DNA from: CAWDPQ01 sp049642465
GTDB lineage: Bacteria > Acidobacteriota > Vicinamibacteria > Vicinamibacterales > 2-12-FULL-66-21
Assembly (NCBI GenBank): GCA_049642465.1
Contig: JBAROV010000167.1
Span: 1 to 64,000 of the forward strand
DNA length: 64,000 nucleotides
Direction of reading: 5' to 3'
Shown: in pieces, positions 1 to 8,948 of the stretch
How positions within the stretch are numbered: the first letter of the stretch is position 1
Layout: every line of letters starts with the position of its first letter
Translations under genes and position numbers: made by a program
Notes under the pieces: generated by a model
Seen by the model: only the letters and a program-made list of their open reading frames with translations
Database searches by the model: none
Told to the model about the DNA's origin: nothing

Positions 1-23
1 GGGTTCGAGTCCGTTTCGGCACA
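1..23 (+). tRNA. 3' end of a tRNA, cut by window edge
   Basis: The first bases read as a tRNA T-arm and acceptor strand. GG-TTCGAGT-CC is a standard seven-base T-loop closed by two G-C pairs, followed after three bases by an acceptor strand TCGGCAC and a discriminator A. The next bases are GCC, so the CCA tail is not encoded, which fits the CCA-adding enzyme encoded at 24875. The 5' part and anticodon lie outside the window, so the isotype is unknown. One T-stem pair would be G-G, which lowers confidence. Confidence 0.45.
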
Positions 24-36
24 GCCACCGCGCCTA

Positions 37-2823
37 GTGATGGCGCTGAGTGCGCTTCTCTCATCCAGCTCGCAGAGCAGCGGGCAGAGTCGGACCGCCT
101 GGGGGAACCTCCTGCGTCCGTCCACTAATGCCATGGACGTTTGGACAGCTCTGCTTCGTCGTGGCCGGCTCATGGAGGCACAAAGAGCCATAGAGAAAAA
201 GCGTCGGGTGTCAGTACCTTGTACAGAGCTAGTGGAACAGGCGGAGCTCTTGCACCTTCTTGGGTCTGAAGAGGAGGCGACTCGCCTTGCGCTGGAGGCG
301 GCTCCGTCCAGCGCTCCTTTCGCCGTCCGCGCCAAAGCCGCAGCAATTCGAGCCTCCTGCGCCTATGACGTGGGCAAATATGAGGAGTCGATTTACCAGT
401 CTCAACGCGCTCTTGAATTGGCAGAGCACGGAAAGGAATGGGCGATCGCGGCGGTGGCAGTCGCCCAACTCATAGAACGTCGCTCGCTGACGACAGTATT
501 AGACGATGCATTGCCCCTCGTTCCTTTAGCTCGAAAATACACACTTCGAGGCGGTGATCCGCAGGCGACAACGCAGGTTCACGTCATCTTCGCGAGAGTT
601 GAAGGTCGTGCGGGGCACTTTGATCGGGCCTTACGTCACCTTGAGGTCGCACGACTCGTGTTGGAGCGTGATCCTAATCTGTGGCTCGACGCGTCAATCG
701 ATCTGGCACTGGGCTCCATACTCTCGCTCGTCGGCGATTATGCGACTGCATATGAAGTTGCACAGAGCGCGAAAAGGAAGGCCGTCGAGAGCGGATGGGC
801 AAAGGGTTGCGCTGTCGCCGCCGCTAATTTGGCAAACATCTGCGTATTCTTGGGACGCTTTGAGGAAGCTGACCGATCACTCACGGAGGCGCCTCGCGCG
901 TTCGTTAACCACCCCACCTATGTCGTCGCTGTCGCGGAAACGAAGGCACAGCTAGCGATCTGTCGACGGGATTTCGAAACCGCCCGGAGCATCTTGTCGG
1001 ATTTGCCTCATCGAGACGTCCCCAACCTCACTTGGTATTCACTCTCTTGCCGCCTGACGGAGGCGCGAGTCCTCTTGGCACTCAAACGGTGGGAGGAAGC
1101 TCTGCGGTGCGCTGCGGAGGGTATTCGGCTCACCGAAGACGCGCCGTTTCATCCTGCCCGTGCTGGTCTTAGGTTCTGCCACACGCAGGCTCAGATAGCC
1201 TTGGGTAGTCCAATCAAGGGTATCGACTTGGAGTGTGAAATGACGGATCCAACAGTCGCCCTACTCGCAGCATCAAGACACACGAAGGCCGTCGCCCTTG
1301 CGGCGACCCGAAATTCCGAGCGGGGGCGAGTGCAAGCAGAGTCAGCTCGGCGGCTCGCTATGTTTGCAGGCTCCGCGGATGTGATTAGCCCTCTCGATCT
1401 CGGCGACGAAGAGTCGATACCGCGCCAAACCCCGTCGCCTGTCGCCCCCAACCTCGATAGCGCCGTGACCCTGCTCGACCTCGCGGGGCACCCCAATGTG
1501 CTCGGGCGCGAGGCACTGGCGGTCCTCGAAGGCGCCGACTGCACCGACGCGCTCGCCCTCGTGGCGACTGGAACGGGCGCGCCGCGCATTATCGAGGAGC
1601 GTAACTGGAACGAGCGCGACCTGCTGCGTGCCCTCGAGCATCGGCCCGAGGGCATCGAAGTCCTCCCCGTCGGGCGCTACCGCGACGACATGTGGCAGAT
1701 CGTGGCGAAGCCGAAAACCGATATCGACCCGTACTGCACCTTTGCTGCCATTCGAAAGCTCCTCGCCGCTGCGGTCGCGCTGGATCGATTCCGCCGCGAC
1801 GAGAAACAGCGGTCGGCCTTGTGGCCCGCCGATGCGCTCGAGGGGGATCCCGAAAGCATCTGGGCATCCGAGCAGATGGCCGAAACGGTCGCCATCGCGC
1901 GGCGGATTGCCCCAACCTCGATGTCCGTCTTGCTCACGGGTGAAACAGGCACCGGCAAGGAAATGCTGGCCAGGGCGATCCACCGGGCATCGGATCGCGC
2001 CGACAAACCGTTCCTCCCGTTCAACTGCACGGCGGTGCCGCGGGACATGCTCGAGAGCCAGTTGTTTGGATACAAGAAAGGCGCGTTTACCGGCGCGGAC
2101 ACCTCATTCGCGGGCGTCATTCGCGCGGCCGCCGGCGGAACGCTGTTCCTCGACGAAATCGCCGACGTCAACCTGGAAGTTCAACCGAAACTGCTGCGCT
2201 TCCTGGAAACGCGGGAGATTCATCCGCTCGGCGAACCGCACCCGATGGCGGTTGACGTTCGGATTATCGCGGCGACCAACGCGAGGCTCGAAAAACTTGT
2301 CGCCGAAGGACGCTTCCGGGAGGATCTCTTCTACCGTCTGAACGTCGTCCGTCTAGAGCTGCCGCCTCTCCGCGAACGTCGCGAAGAGATCCCGCCGCTC
2401 GTCTACCACTACCTGCGACGGTACGGCGACGAACACCGCAAGGGGCGGCTCACGATCAGCGACGAGACGCTGGAGTACCTGCTGCTCTTTTCATGGCCGG
2501 GCAACATCCGGCAGCTTGCCAACGAGATCCGCCGGATCGTGGCGATGGTCGAACCGGACACGACGATCAGTCCGGCGATGCTGTCACCCGAGATCCAGGC
2601 ATCCCGACGCACCCTTCCAGCGGTATCGGCGCCGGAGGCAGAAGTCCGGCTCCCGCTCGATCAGCCGCTGCCGGCTGCCGTCCAGCTTCTCGAACAGGTC
2701 ATGGTCCGCCGAGCGCTCGAGCGTGCCCACGGCAGGGTCGAAGAGGCCTCGCGGTTGCTTGGGATATCTCGGAAGGGGCTGTTCCTCAAACGCCGCCGCC
2801 TCGGTCTGCGCCAGGCATCCTGA
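37..2823 (+). CDS. TPR-containing sigma-54-dependent transcriptional activator
   Basis: Predicted sigma-54 enhancer-binding protein, up to 928 aa. The first ~450 residues look like helical TPR-type repeats. The AAA+ domain has Walker A GETGTGKE (residues 635-642), an intact sigma-54 contact loop GAFTGA (682-687), Walker B (TLFLDEI, ~705) and SWPGNIRQL. The C-terminus is a Fis-type helix-turn-helix (ASRLLGISRKGL). There is no response-regulator receiver, so the TPR half probably senses a protein or ligand. The start is uncertain: GTG at 37 sits 14 bases after the tRNA end, and the first 32 residues are Ser-rich and atypical; ATG at 133, after a GGGGGAA stretch at 101-107, is a good alternative. 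The first ~1.35 kb looks lower in GC than the rest (see findings). Function of the C-terminal module is secure; its targets are unknown. Confidence 0.9.
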   Translation: MMALSALLSSSSQSSGQSRTAWGNLLRPSTNAMDVWTALLRRGRLMEAQRAIEKKRRVSVPCTELVEQAELLHLLGSEEEATRLALEAAPSSAPFAVRAKAAAIRASCAYDVGKYEESIYQSQRALELAEHGKEWAIAAVAVAQLIERRSLTTVLDDALPLVPLARKYTLRGGDPQATTQVHVIFARVEGRAGHFDRALRHLEVARLVLERDPNLWLDASIDLALGSILSLVGDYATAYEVAQSAKRKAVESGWAKGCAVAAANLANICVFLGRFEEADRSLTEAPRAFVNHPTYVVAVAETKAQLAICRRDFETARSILSDLPHRDVPNLTWYSLSCRLTEARVLLALKRWEEALRCAAEGIRLTEDAPFHPARAGLRFCHTQAQIALGSPIKGIDLECEMTDPTVALLAASRHTKAVALAATRNSERGRVQAESARRLAMFAGSADVISPLDLGDEESIPRQTPSPVAPNLDSAVTLLDLAGHPNVLGREALAVLEGADCTDALALVATGTGAPRIIEERNWNERDLLRALEHRPEGIEVLPVGRYRDDMWQIVAKPKTDIDPYCTFAAIRKLLAAAVALDRFRRDEKQRSALWPADALEGDPESIWASEQMAETVAIARRIAPTSMSVLLTGETGTGKEMLARAIHRASDRADKPFLPFNCTAVPRDMLESQLFGYKKGAFTGADTSFAGVIRAAAGGTLFLDEIADVNLEVQPKLLRFLETREIHPLGEPHPMAVDVRIIAATNARLEKLVAEGRFREDLFYRLNVVRLELPPLRERREEIPPLVYHYLRRYGDEHRKGRLTISDETLEYLLLFSWPGNIRQLANEIRRIVAMVEPDTTISPAMLSPEIQASRRTLPAVSAPEAEVRLPLDQPLPAAVQLLEQVMVRRALERAHGRVEEASRLLGISRKGLFLKRRRLGLRQAS

Positions 2824-2841
2824 CTCGGCTACACCTCGGAG

Positions 2842-3861
2842 TTATCGAGACCCACCAAAAAACGACGGCAGTGGCATGTCTCGCATCGTGTGCAGACCCG
2901 GCGCCACCTCCAGGATCTTTGGTAACGAGTTGACGACGATCGAAGCGGTGGCGATGTCGCCATGGACACCGCCGGAGATCTTCGAGCGTATCGCGGGCGA
3001 ACCGGCGATCTCGACCGAATCGAACGACTCCGGTGCACCGAGATAGGCCTCCATGTGCAGCGTGATGACGGGACTGCCGTTGCGGAATCCGATGCCATCC
3101 TGAACGATCCCGCAGACGTAGCCTGCATCCACCGCGAGAAACTCGCTCGCCACCGTCTCAGTCGCGATTTTCGGCTGAATGTCATCGGTGATCCGATCGA
3201 GCTTCCACCCCATCGCCTCGGCAATCATGGAAACCGATTCGGTCAGCCCGACATGCCGCACGCTGCCGTCATCCACCTGCTTCTGAAATTGCTCGCGCGT
3301 GAGGCCCGCGCCAATCTTCTGCTGAAATGGCAGACGACGCACGCGCGCATCCTGCACGCGATCGACGCGGATTGAGTCCACGCGCTCGCAGACACCGGTC
3401 AGCATGATCGGCAAGGCGTCCATGACGAAACCGGGATTGACGCCGGTTCCAAGCACCGCCACCTTCGACTTCCGGGCGAGCTGGTGCACCGCGCGCGCGT
3501 AGCGCAGATTGCCTTTCGACGGATAGGACAACTCCTCGGTCGTGGACACCACGGGCACCTTGAGCTTGAGGATGGTCTCCAGCTGCGGCATCACCGTCTT
3601 CAGTGATGAGCTCGTGCACAACACCACGACGTCGGGCTTTGCTGATTTGATTGCCTTTCTCGCGTCGTTGACGACGCGGACCTTGAGCGGGCGGCGGAGC
3701 CCCGCCACTTCACCAAGATCTTTCCCGACCTTGATCGGATCGATATCGACGGCGCCGACAATTCGGAAGCCTTGCCGCTCCGAGATCTGCCGGACCACGG
3801 CCGCGCCGATTGGACCTAGGCCGAAGTGCATGACCCTGATGGGTCCCGAGTGTGCTGCCAT
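2842..3861 (-). CDS. NAD(P)-dependent oxidoreductase, DapB / 2,4-diaminopentanoate dehydrogenase-like
   Basis: A 339-aa protein with an N-terminal Rossmann fold (MHFGLGPIGAAVVRQI near residue 10) and the overall plan of dihydrodipicolinate-reductase-like enzymes. Its length and C-terminal half best recall the 2,4-diaminopentanoate dehydrogenase family of amino-acid catabolism, but the substrate cannot be read from sequence. The start is the ATG at 3861, preceded on the minus strand by AGGAG six bases upstream; the frame stays open to 4086, but that extension is low-complexity and crosses the start of the divergent peptidase gene. It converges on the sigma-54 activator, with 18 bases between stops. 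A homoserine-dehydrogenase-like role is an alternative. Confidence 0.75.
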   Translation of the reverse strand: MAAHSGPIRVMHFGLGPIGAAVVRQISERQGFRIVGAVDIDPIKVGKDLGEVAGLRRPLKVRVVNDARKAIKSAKPDVVVLCTSSSLKTVMPQLETILKLKVPVVSTTEELSYPSKGNLRYARAVHQLARKSKVAVLGTGVNPGFVMDALPIMLTGVCERVDSIRVDRVQDARVRRLPFQQKIGAGLTREQFQKQVDDGSVRHVGLTESVSMIAEAMGWKLDRITDDIQPKIATETVASEFLAVDAGYVCGIVQDGIGFRNGSPVITLHMEAYLGAPESFDSVEIAGSPAIRSKISGGVHGDIATASIVVNSLPKILEVAPGLHTMRDMPLPSFFGGSR

Positions 3862-3964
3862 CGCTGACTCCTGAAGCAATGATGACGAAGAGAAGAAACC
3901 AGAGACCGAAACGATCCGAGGATTATATCCGGCGCATGCGACCGGAACAGCGGGCGTTCTGGTG

Positions 3965-3970
3965 TAGGAT
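3965..3970 (+). promoter_or_regulatory. Possible -10 box (TAGGAT) for leaderless M1 peptidase gene
   Basis: TAGGAT fits the TANNNT -10 pattern and ends six bases before the GTG start codon at 3977, so transcription would begin at or very near the start codon. I see no Shine-Dalgarno sequence between them and no clear -35 box. The same geometry occurs at 18947 and 24063. Confidence 0.3.
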
Positions 3971-3976
3971 CGCCGC

Positions 3977-6016
3977 GTGCTCGCGCGGTCCGCAGCCATT
4001 GTGGCGATGCTGGCGATGCTGGCGTCAGGCGGTGCCGGTTTTTCTGCTCCGCAACCACCGGCAGCGTCGGCGATCGCTCCATCCACGACGGCTGCGCCAC
4101 GTTCTCCGCGAAACGCGAGTTATGTGATGAGCGCGCGGCTCGATCCTCAGAGCCGCACGCTTCGCGGCGAGCTGCTCCTCACCTGGCGCAATATCGCGAA
4201 CCTTCCCGCACCCACGCTGCAGTTCCACCTGTATTACAACGCGTGGCGAAATACGCGTTCCACATGGCTTCGTGAGCGCCGGCTCGTCGGAGATCCTCAG
4301 GATCTCCTGGATCGCCCGGAGTCCGATTGGAGCTGGATCGATATCACCAGCCTGCGGATCATTCGTGGCGGCGCTCCGATCGATGCCACGCTGGCGCTGC
4401 GTTTCATTGCGCCGGACGACGGCAACGCCGACGACAGGACCGTTGCGGAAATTCCACTCGACAAACCAGTGGCGCCCGGGGAAACGATCAACGTGCAAAT
4501 CACCTGGTCGTCGCACGTGCCGCGGACGTTCGCGCGCACCGGCGTCATCGGCGACTACTATTTCCTCGCGCAGTGGTTTCCCAAGATTGGCGTCTTTGAA
4601 GACACCGGATGGAACTGCCACCAATTCCATCTGGCCACAGAGTTTTTCTCAGATTTCGGCACTTACGACGTCCGCTTGACGGTGCCCGCGGGGTGGGTGG
4701 TCGGTGCCACAGGCGTGCAGCGGGACCGTCGCGATGAGCGGGACGGTACCACCACACATCATTATTATCAGGAAGACGTCCACGACTTCGCGTGGACGAC
4801 GAGCCCGCATTACCAGGAACGCACGGCATCTTTCGAGCACCCGACGCTGCCCGCAGTTCGCATGCGTCTGCTGCTGCAGCCTGAGCACGCCAGCCAGGCG
4901 GAGCGCCATTTTGCCGCCACGCGGGCGGCGCTACGCTACTACGGCGAATGGTTCGGCCCCTATCCGTACGGTCACATCACGATTGTCGATCCAGCCTGGC
5001 AGAGTGGCGCCGGCGGAATGGAATACCCGACCCTGTTCACCGCGGGAACGCGATGGCTGGCGCCAGCGTCCGTGGCAGAGCCCGAAGGCGTGACGGTGCA
5101 CGAGGCGGGACACCAATTCTGGTACGGCATCGTCGCAACCAACGAATTCGAACATGCGTGGATGGACGAAGGATTCAACACCTTCGCAACCGGCAAGCTG
5201 GTGTCGCAGGTCTTGCAACCCAGCTATGTGGAGCGCCGCTATTTCGGCGGGTTCGTGCCGTGGGTGTTCAGGGATTTGGACCTCGCTGGCGGAATCGACG
5301 GAAATCCCCTGCCCGGGTACCGCCGAGCGGCACGCGGAGACATGCAGTCCTCGCCTTCGTGGCAGTACTGGCCTGGCACCGCCGGGGGCATCACGTATTT
5401 CAAAACCGCGCTGTGGCTGCGCACGCTCGAACGAATGCTCGGTTGGAACACCTTGCAACGCATCATGTCCACGTATTTCTCCCGGTGGTCGTTCAAACAC
5501 CCGCGCCCCGAGGACTTCTTTGCCATCGTGAACGAAGTCAGCGGCCAGGATCTGACGTGGTTCTTCGACCAGGTGTATCGCAGTTCGAACTCGTTCGACT
5601 ACGGGCTCGACGTCCTCACGAGCGAAGCGGTTCGGGAGCACGGGCTGTTCGGCGAAGGTCCGGCTCGTAGCTATCGCACCGACGCCAGTGCAACCAACGT
5701 GTACCGCACCACGGTCGTCGCTCGACGGCACGGCGAAGGCGTCTTTCCGGTCGATATCCGCATCGTGTTCCAGGACAACACCGAGAGACGATGGCGCTGG
5801 GACGGCAACGATCGGTGGAAGGCGTTCGAGCTCACGCATACGTCTCGCGCCCGACACGCGCAGGTCGATCCGGATCGGGTTCTGGCGCTGGATATCAACT
5901 CCACAAATAATTCGATCACGCTCGAGCCGCGCGCGAAGCAAGCCGCGCGCAAGTGGTCGTTGGCGTGGTTGATCTGGCTGCAAGGCCATCTGCTGACTTA
6001 CGGCTTCTTCATCTGA
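3977..6016 (+). CDS. M1-family zinc metallopeptidase, exported
   Basis: A 679-aa gluzincin aminopeptidase-like protein. The N-terminus (Met-Leu-Ala-Arg, hydrophobic run, then Ala/Pro-rich) is a signal peptide. The zinc site is complete: HEAGH at 375-379 and the third ligand Glu398 in WMDEGF, the usual 18-residue spacing. GGMEYPT near 344-350 matches the substrate-binding GxMEN loop of M1 enzymes. The protein ends soon after the helical domain with a hydrophobic tail (WLIWLQGHLLTYGFFI) that could anchor it. Start is GTG at 3977. It heads a plus-strand run with a membrane protein (no gap), a response regulator and NAD synthetase. Likely role is degradation of exogenous peptides in the periplasm; specificity unknown. 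Confidence 0.88.
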   Translation: MLARSAAIVAMLAMLASGGAGFSAPQPPAASAIAPSTTAAPRSPRNASYVMSARLDPQSRTLRGELLLTWRNIANLPAPTLQFHLYYNAWRNTRSTWLRERRLVGDPQDLLDRPESDWSWIDITSLRIIRGGAPIDATLALRFIAPDDGNADDRTVAEIPLDKPVAPGETINVQITWSSHVPRTFARTGVIGDYYFLAQWFPKIGVFEDTGWNCHQFHLATEFFSDFGTYDVRLTVPAGWVVGATGVQRDRRDERDGTTTHHYYQEDVHDFAWTTSPHYQERTASFEHPTLPAVRMRLLLQPEHASQAERHFAATRAALRYYGEWFGPYPYGHITIVDPAWQSGAGGMEYPTLFTAGTRWLAPASVAEPEGVTVHEAGHQFWYGIVATNEFEHAWMDEGFNTFATGKLVSQVLQPSYVERRYFGGFVPWVFRDLDLAGGIDGNPLPGYRRAARGDMQSSPSWQYWPGTAGGITYFKTALWLRTLERMLGWNTLQRIMSTYFSRWSFKHPRPEDFFAIVNEVSGQDLTWFFDQVYRSSNSFDYGLDVLTSEAVREHGLFGEGPARSYRTDASATNVYRTTVVARRHGEGVFPVDIRIVFQDNTERRWRWDGNDRWKAFELTHTSRARHAQVDPDRVLALDINSTNNSITLEPRAKQAARKWSLAWLIWLQGHLLTYGFFI

Positions 6017-7054
6017 ATGGCCGCACTCTCTGCGTTTCGAGCTGGCATCGGTCGGGTCAATCGGTCCCCCCTCATCCTGATGGGAATGTTCCTGGTGACG
6101 CTGCTCATTGCGTTGCCGCTCTCGCTGGCCCTGCGCGGAATGCTTTCCGCGCACCTCGGGCGCAGTCTTGCGGCCGACGCCGCCGCGGCCGGGGCCAATT
6201 ACGAGTGGTGGCAGGAGTTTTCCGCGAGCGCAAGCGGTTTGGGCACCACGTTCGCTCCCACCATCATTGGCTTTGGCGCGGTACTCGACAGCGTGGGCGG
6301 TCTGATGGACAACCTGCCGCTCGCAACCACGATCGCAGGCGCAACCATCGCGTGGATGATCATCTGGTCGTTCCTCAGCGGCGGAGTCCTGGATCGATAC
6401 GCACGTAATCGACCGACACGAACGGCCGGATTCTTCGCCGCCTGCGGGACACACTTCTGGCGCTTCCTCCGGCTGGCCGTAGTGGGATGGCTCGTGTACC
6501 TCCTGCTCTTCTCGGTTCTCCATTCGTGGATCTTCGACTTCGGGTATCAGACGTTGACCCGTGACGTCACGGTCGAGCGTCAGGCCTTCGCGATCCGCAC
6601 GATCGGGTATCTGCTGTTTGGTGCGGCGCTCCTCCTCTGCAGCATGGTGTTTGATTTCGCGCGGGTCCGGATCGTTGTGGAGGATCGCCGCAGTGCCGTC
6701 GGAGCACTGGCGGCATCCCTTCGGTTCGTTCGGCGGAATCTTTCCGCCGTGGTCCTTCTGTACTTGCTGAATGGCGCGGTGTTGCTGGTGCTGCTGGCTG
6801 CTTACGCGATCGTGGGGCGAAGCGGGCCAAAATCCGGTTGGCAAATGTGGGCGGTTCTCCTGGCCGGAGAGCTCTACATCCTGGCGCGACATTACTTGAA
6901 GCTTTTGTTTTATGCTTCTCAAACCGCACTGTTTCAGAGTGCCCTCGCCCACGCAGAGTACACGGCCGCTCCAACACTCGTGTGGCCCGACTCGCCTGCC
7001 GTAGAGGCGGTAGTCAACGCCGACCCCCCTGGGCGCGGCCATGAGGTGACCTGA
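6017..7054 (+). CDS. Polytopic membrane protein of unknown function
   Basis: A 345-aa protein I do not assign to a family. Hydrophobic segments are visible near residues 21-40, 75-120, 155-175, 200-220, 245-270 and 280-300, so about six membrane helices. The start ATG follows the stop codon of the M1 peptidase with no gap, so the two are almost certainly co-transcribed and probably translationally coupled. The C-terminal ~40 residues are polar. The pairing suggests a membrane partner or export helper of the peptidase, but nothing in the sequence proves it. Confidence 0.8.
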   Translation: MAALSAFRAGIGRVNRSPLILMGMFLVTLLIALPLSLALRGMLSAHLGRSLAADAAAAGANYEWWQEFSASASGLGTTFAPTIIGFGAVLDSVGGLMDNLPLATTIAGATIAWMIIWSFLSGGVLDRYARNRPTRTAGFFAACGTHFWRFLRLAVVGWLVYLLLFSVLHSWIFDFGYQTLTRDVTVERQAFAIRTIGYLLFGAALLLCSMVFDFARVRIVVEDRRSAVGALAASLRFVRRNLSAVVLLYLLNGAVLLVLLAAYAIVGRSGPKSGWQMWAVLLAGELYILARHYLKLLFYASQTALFQSALAHAEYTAAPTLVWPDSPAVEAVVNADPPGRGHEVT

Positions 7055-7059
7055 TTTCG

Positions 7060-8094
7060 ATGTCGCACCGAGGCTTCAAGCACGCGCGCATCATGATCGT
7101 CGATGATGAACCTGGCAATGTCGACCTTCTGAAGCGCGTGCTCGAGCGGGCTGGTTTTCACAAGCTAGACAGTACCAACGATCCACGCGAAGCCGTTTCG
7201 CTCTATGTCGAGACGCGCCCGGATCTGATCCTGCTCGACCTCCACATGCCGTACCTCGATGGGCTTGCCGTCATGGATCGCCTGAACGACATCGTGGAGG
7301 CGAGTTACCTGCCGATCCTGATGCTGACGGGAGACATGACGCCCGAGGCACGCCGCGAGGCGTTGTCGCGCGGGGCCAAGGACTTCGTCAACAAACCCTT
7401 CAACCCCGATGAAGTGCTGCTGCGGATCCGCACGCTGCTCGAAACCCGATTCCTGTATCTACAGATCCAGAGCCAGAATCAGATGCTCGAAGCGAAGGTC
7501 CGCGAGCGCACGAGAGAACTCGAGGCCGCGCAAATCGAGATTATCGAACGGCTCGCGCGGGCGGCCGAGTTTCGCGACGACAACACGGGACAGCACACCG
7601 AGCGCGTGGGACAGATGGCGGCGCTGCTCGCGCGCGAGCTTGGGCTGTCGGATGCGCAGGTGTCGCTCATTCGGCGCGCGGCGCCGCTGCATGACGTCGG
7701 CAAGATCGGCATCCCGGACTCGATTCTGCTGAAGCTCGGAAAGCTCACGCCGCCTGAGTTCGAGCTGGTCAAGACGCATACGAGCATTGGCGCGCGCATT
7801 CTGTCCGGCAGCCGGTTTGCCCTGCTCCGGCTCGCCGAGGAAATCGCCTTCAGCCATCATGAGCAATGGGACGGCCGCGGATACGCGGGCCTGACCGGCA
7901 ATCACATTCCACTCGCCGGGCGGATCGTCACCGTGGCGGACGTCTTCGACGCCCTCACGCAAAAGCGCCCGTACAAGGCCGCCTGGCCGGTTGAAGAAGC
8001 CGTCGCCGAGATCGAACGGCAACGCGGCCGGCAATTCGACCCTGATGTGGTTGATGCATTCTTGCGTATCATCGACCAGCAACAGCGAACGTAG
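7060..8094 (+). CDS. Response regulator with HD-GYP-type phosphodiesterase domain
   Basis: 344 aa. An N-terminal receiver domain has the acidic pair in IMIVDDEPGN, phospho-acceptor Asp60 (LILLDLHMP) and the conserved Lys in VNKPF. A coiled linker (~135-160) joins it to an HD-type output domain with HDVGKIGIPD (His211-Asp212), HHEQWDGRGY and VADVFDALTQKRPYK. The family hydrolyses cyclic di-GMP. The signature GYP is Gly274-Tyr275-Ala276 here, one residue appears missing after it, and the metal ligands look intact. It lies five bases after the membrane protein and 25 bases before nadE. No histidine kinase is nearby, so the input is unknown. Confidence 0.9.
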   Translation: MSHRGFKHARIMIVDDEPGNVDLLKRVLERAGFHKLDSTNDPREAVSLYVETRPDLILLDLHMPYLDGLAVMDRLNDIVEASYLPILMLTGDMTPEARREALSRGAKDFVNKPFNPDEVLLRIRTLLETRFLYLQIQSQNQMLEAKVRERTRELEAAQIEIIERLARAAEFRDDNTGQHTERVGQMAALLARELGLSDAQVSLIRRAAPLHDVGKIGIPDSILLKLGKLTPPEFELVKTHTSIGARILSGSRFALLRLAEEIAFSHHEQWDGRGYAGLTGNHIPLAGRIVTVADVFDALTQKRPYKAAWPVEEAVAEIERQRGRQFDPDVVDAFLRIIDQQQRT

Positions 8095-8119
8095 CACCTG
8101 CCGACTGAAGGAACACGCG

Positions 8120-8926
8120 ATGCACACGCGCCCAACTGAATTAGCAGACTGGCTTCGGCAGCGCGTCACCACCTCCGGCGCAAGAGGGATCGTCGTCGGA
8201 CTCAGCGGTGGAGTGGACTCCGCGGTCGTGCTGCGGTTGGCGCAGATGGCCGTTCAAGATCAGGTGGTGGGCGTGCTGATGCCGTGCCACAGCGACCCCC
8301 GGGACGAGGCCGATGCCAAGCTGGTCGCGGACCATTTCAACGTCTCGACCGTCCGGATCGATCTCGCGCCCGCCTACGATCGGCTCGTCGCCGACCTGAA
8401 GTCCGCCATGAGCCGTCTCACGCCATCACTCGTTCAAGCTACCGCTTCCGAGGGCACGGATATCAGGGCTCGCGTGCCGCTGGCGAACATCAAGCCACGC
8501 TTGCGGATGTCGTCGCTGTACTACGTCGCAAACGCGATGAACTACCTGGTTGCGGGAACGGGAAACCGGTCGGAACTGACGATTGGCTATTTCACCAAGT
8601 TTGGTGACGGCGGCGTCGATCTGCTGCCAATCGGGCACCTCTTGAAGAGTGAAGTGCGTGTGCTGGCGAGGGCTCTCGACGTGCCCGCCGCAATCATCGA
8701 CAAGCCGCCCAGCGCGGGCTTGTGGCTCGGCCAGACGGATGAGGAGGAAATGGGCTTCACCTACGCCGATCTCGAAAACTATCTGACCAACGGGCCGGAG
8801 GCGGTGTCCCCAGCCCTGGCGATGCGAATCGAGCGGCTGGTTCGAGCCAGTGAACACAAGCGCGAGCTGGCGCCGACGCCCGAAGCGGAGCGTCCGGTCG
8901 GATTCAGGGAGGCCGATCCGCCGTAG
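8120..8926 (+). CDS. nadE: NH3-dependent NAD+ synthetase
   Basis: 268 aa; adenylates nicotinate adenine dinucleotide and amidates it to NAD+, the last step of NAD synthesis. The PP-loop SGGVDSA is at residues 29-35, and the family's GTGNRSELTIGYFTKFGDGG and LPIGHLLKSEVRVLA stretches are clear. There is no N-terminal nitrilase domain, so it should use free ammonia. ATG at 8120 is chosen because AAGGA lies just upstream; the open frame extends to 7991 only inside the previous gene. It is last in the run begun by the M1 peptidase and converges on the HEAT-repeat transporter gene. Confidence 0.93.
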   Translation: MHTRPTELADWLRQRVTTSGARGIVVGLSGGVDSAVVLRLAQMAVQDQVVGVLMPCHSDPRDEADAKLVADHFNVSTVRIDLAPAYDRLVADLKSAMSRLTPSLVQATASEGTDIRARVPLANIKPRLRMSSLYYVANAMNYLVAGTGNRSELTIGYFTKFGDGGVDLLPIGHLLKSEVRVLARALDVPAAIIDKPPSAGLWLGQTDEEEMGFTYADLENYLTNGPEAVSPALAMRIERLVRASEHKRELAPTPEAERPVGFREADPP

Positions 8927-8948
8927 TTGAAGAAGGAGCGCGGCATTA

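Noticed and set aside
4931..7042. Long open frame on the minus strand opposite the M1 peptidase and membrane protein
   Set aside because: It is the antisense shadow of two convincing genes in GC-rich DNA; the product is low-complexity with no recognisable motif.
7991..8119. Longer N-terminus for NAD synthetase
   Set aside because: The extension lies inside the HD-GYP gene and lacks family similarity, while ATG 8120 has a good ribosome-binding site.
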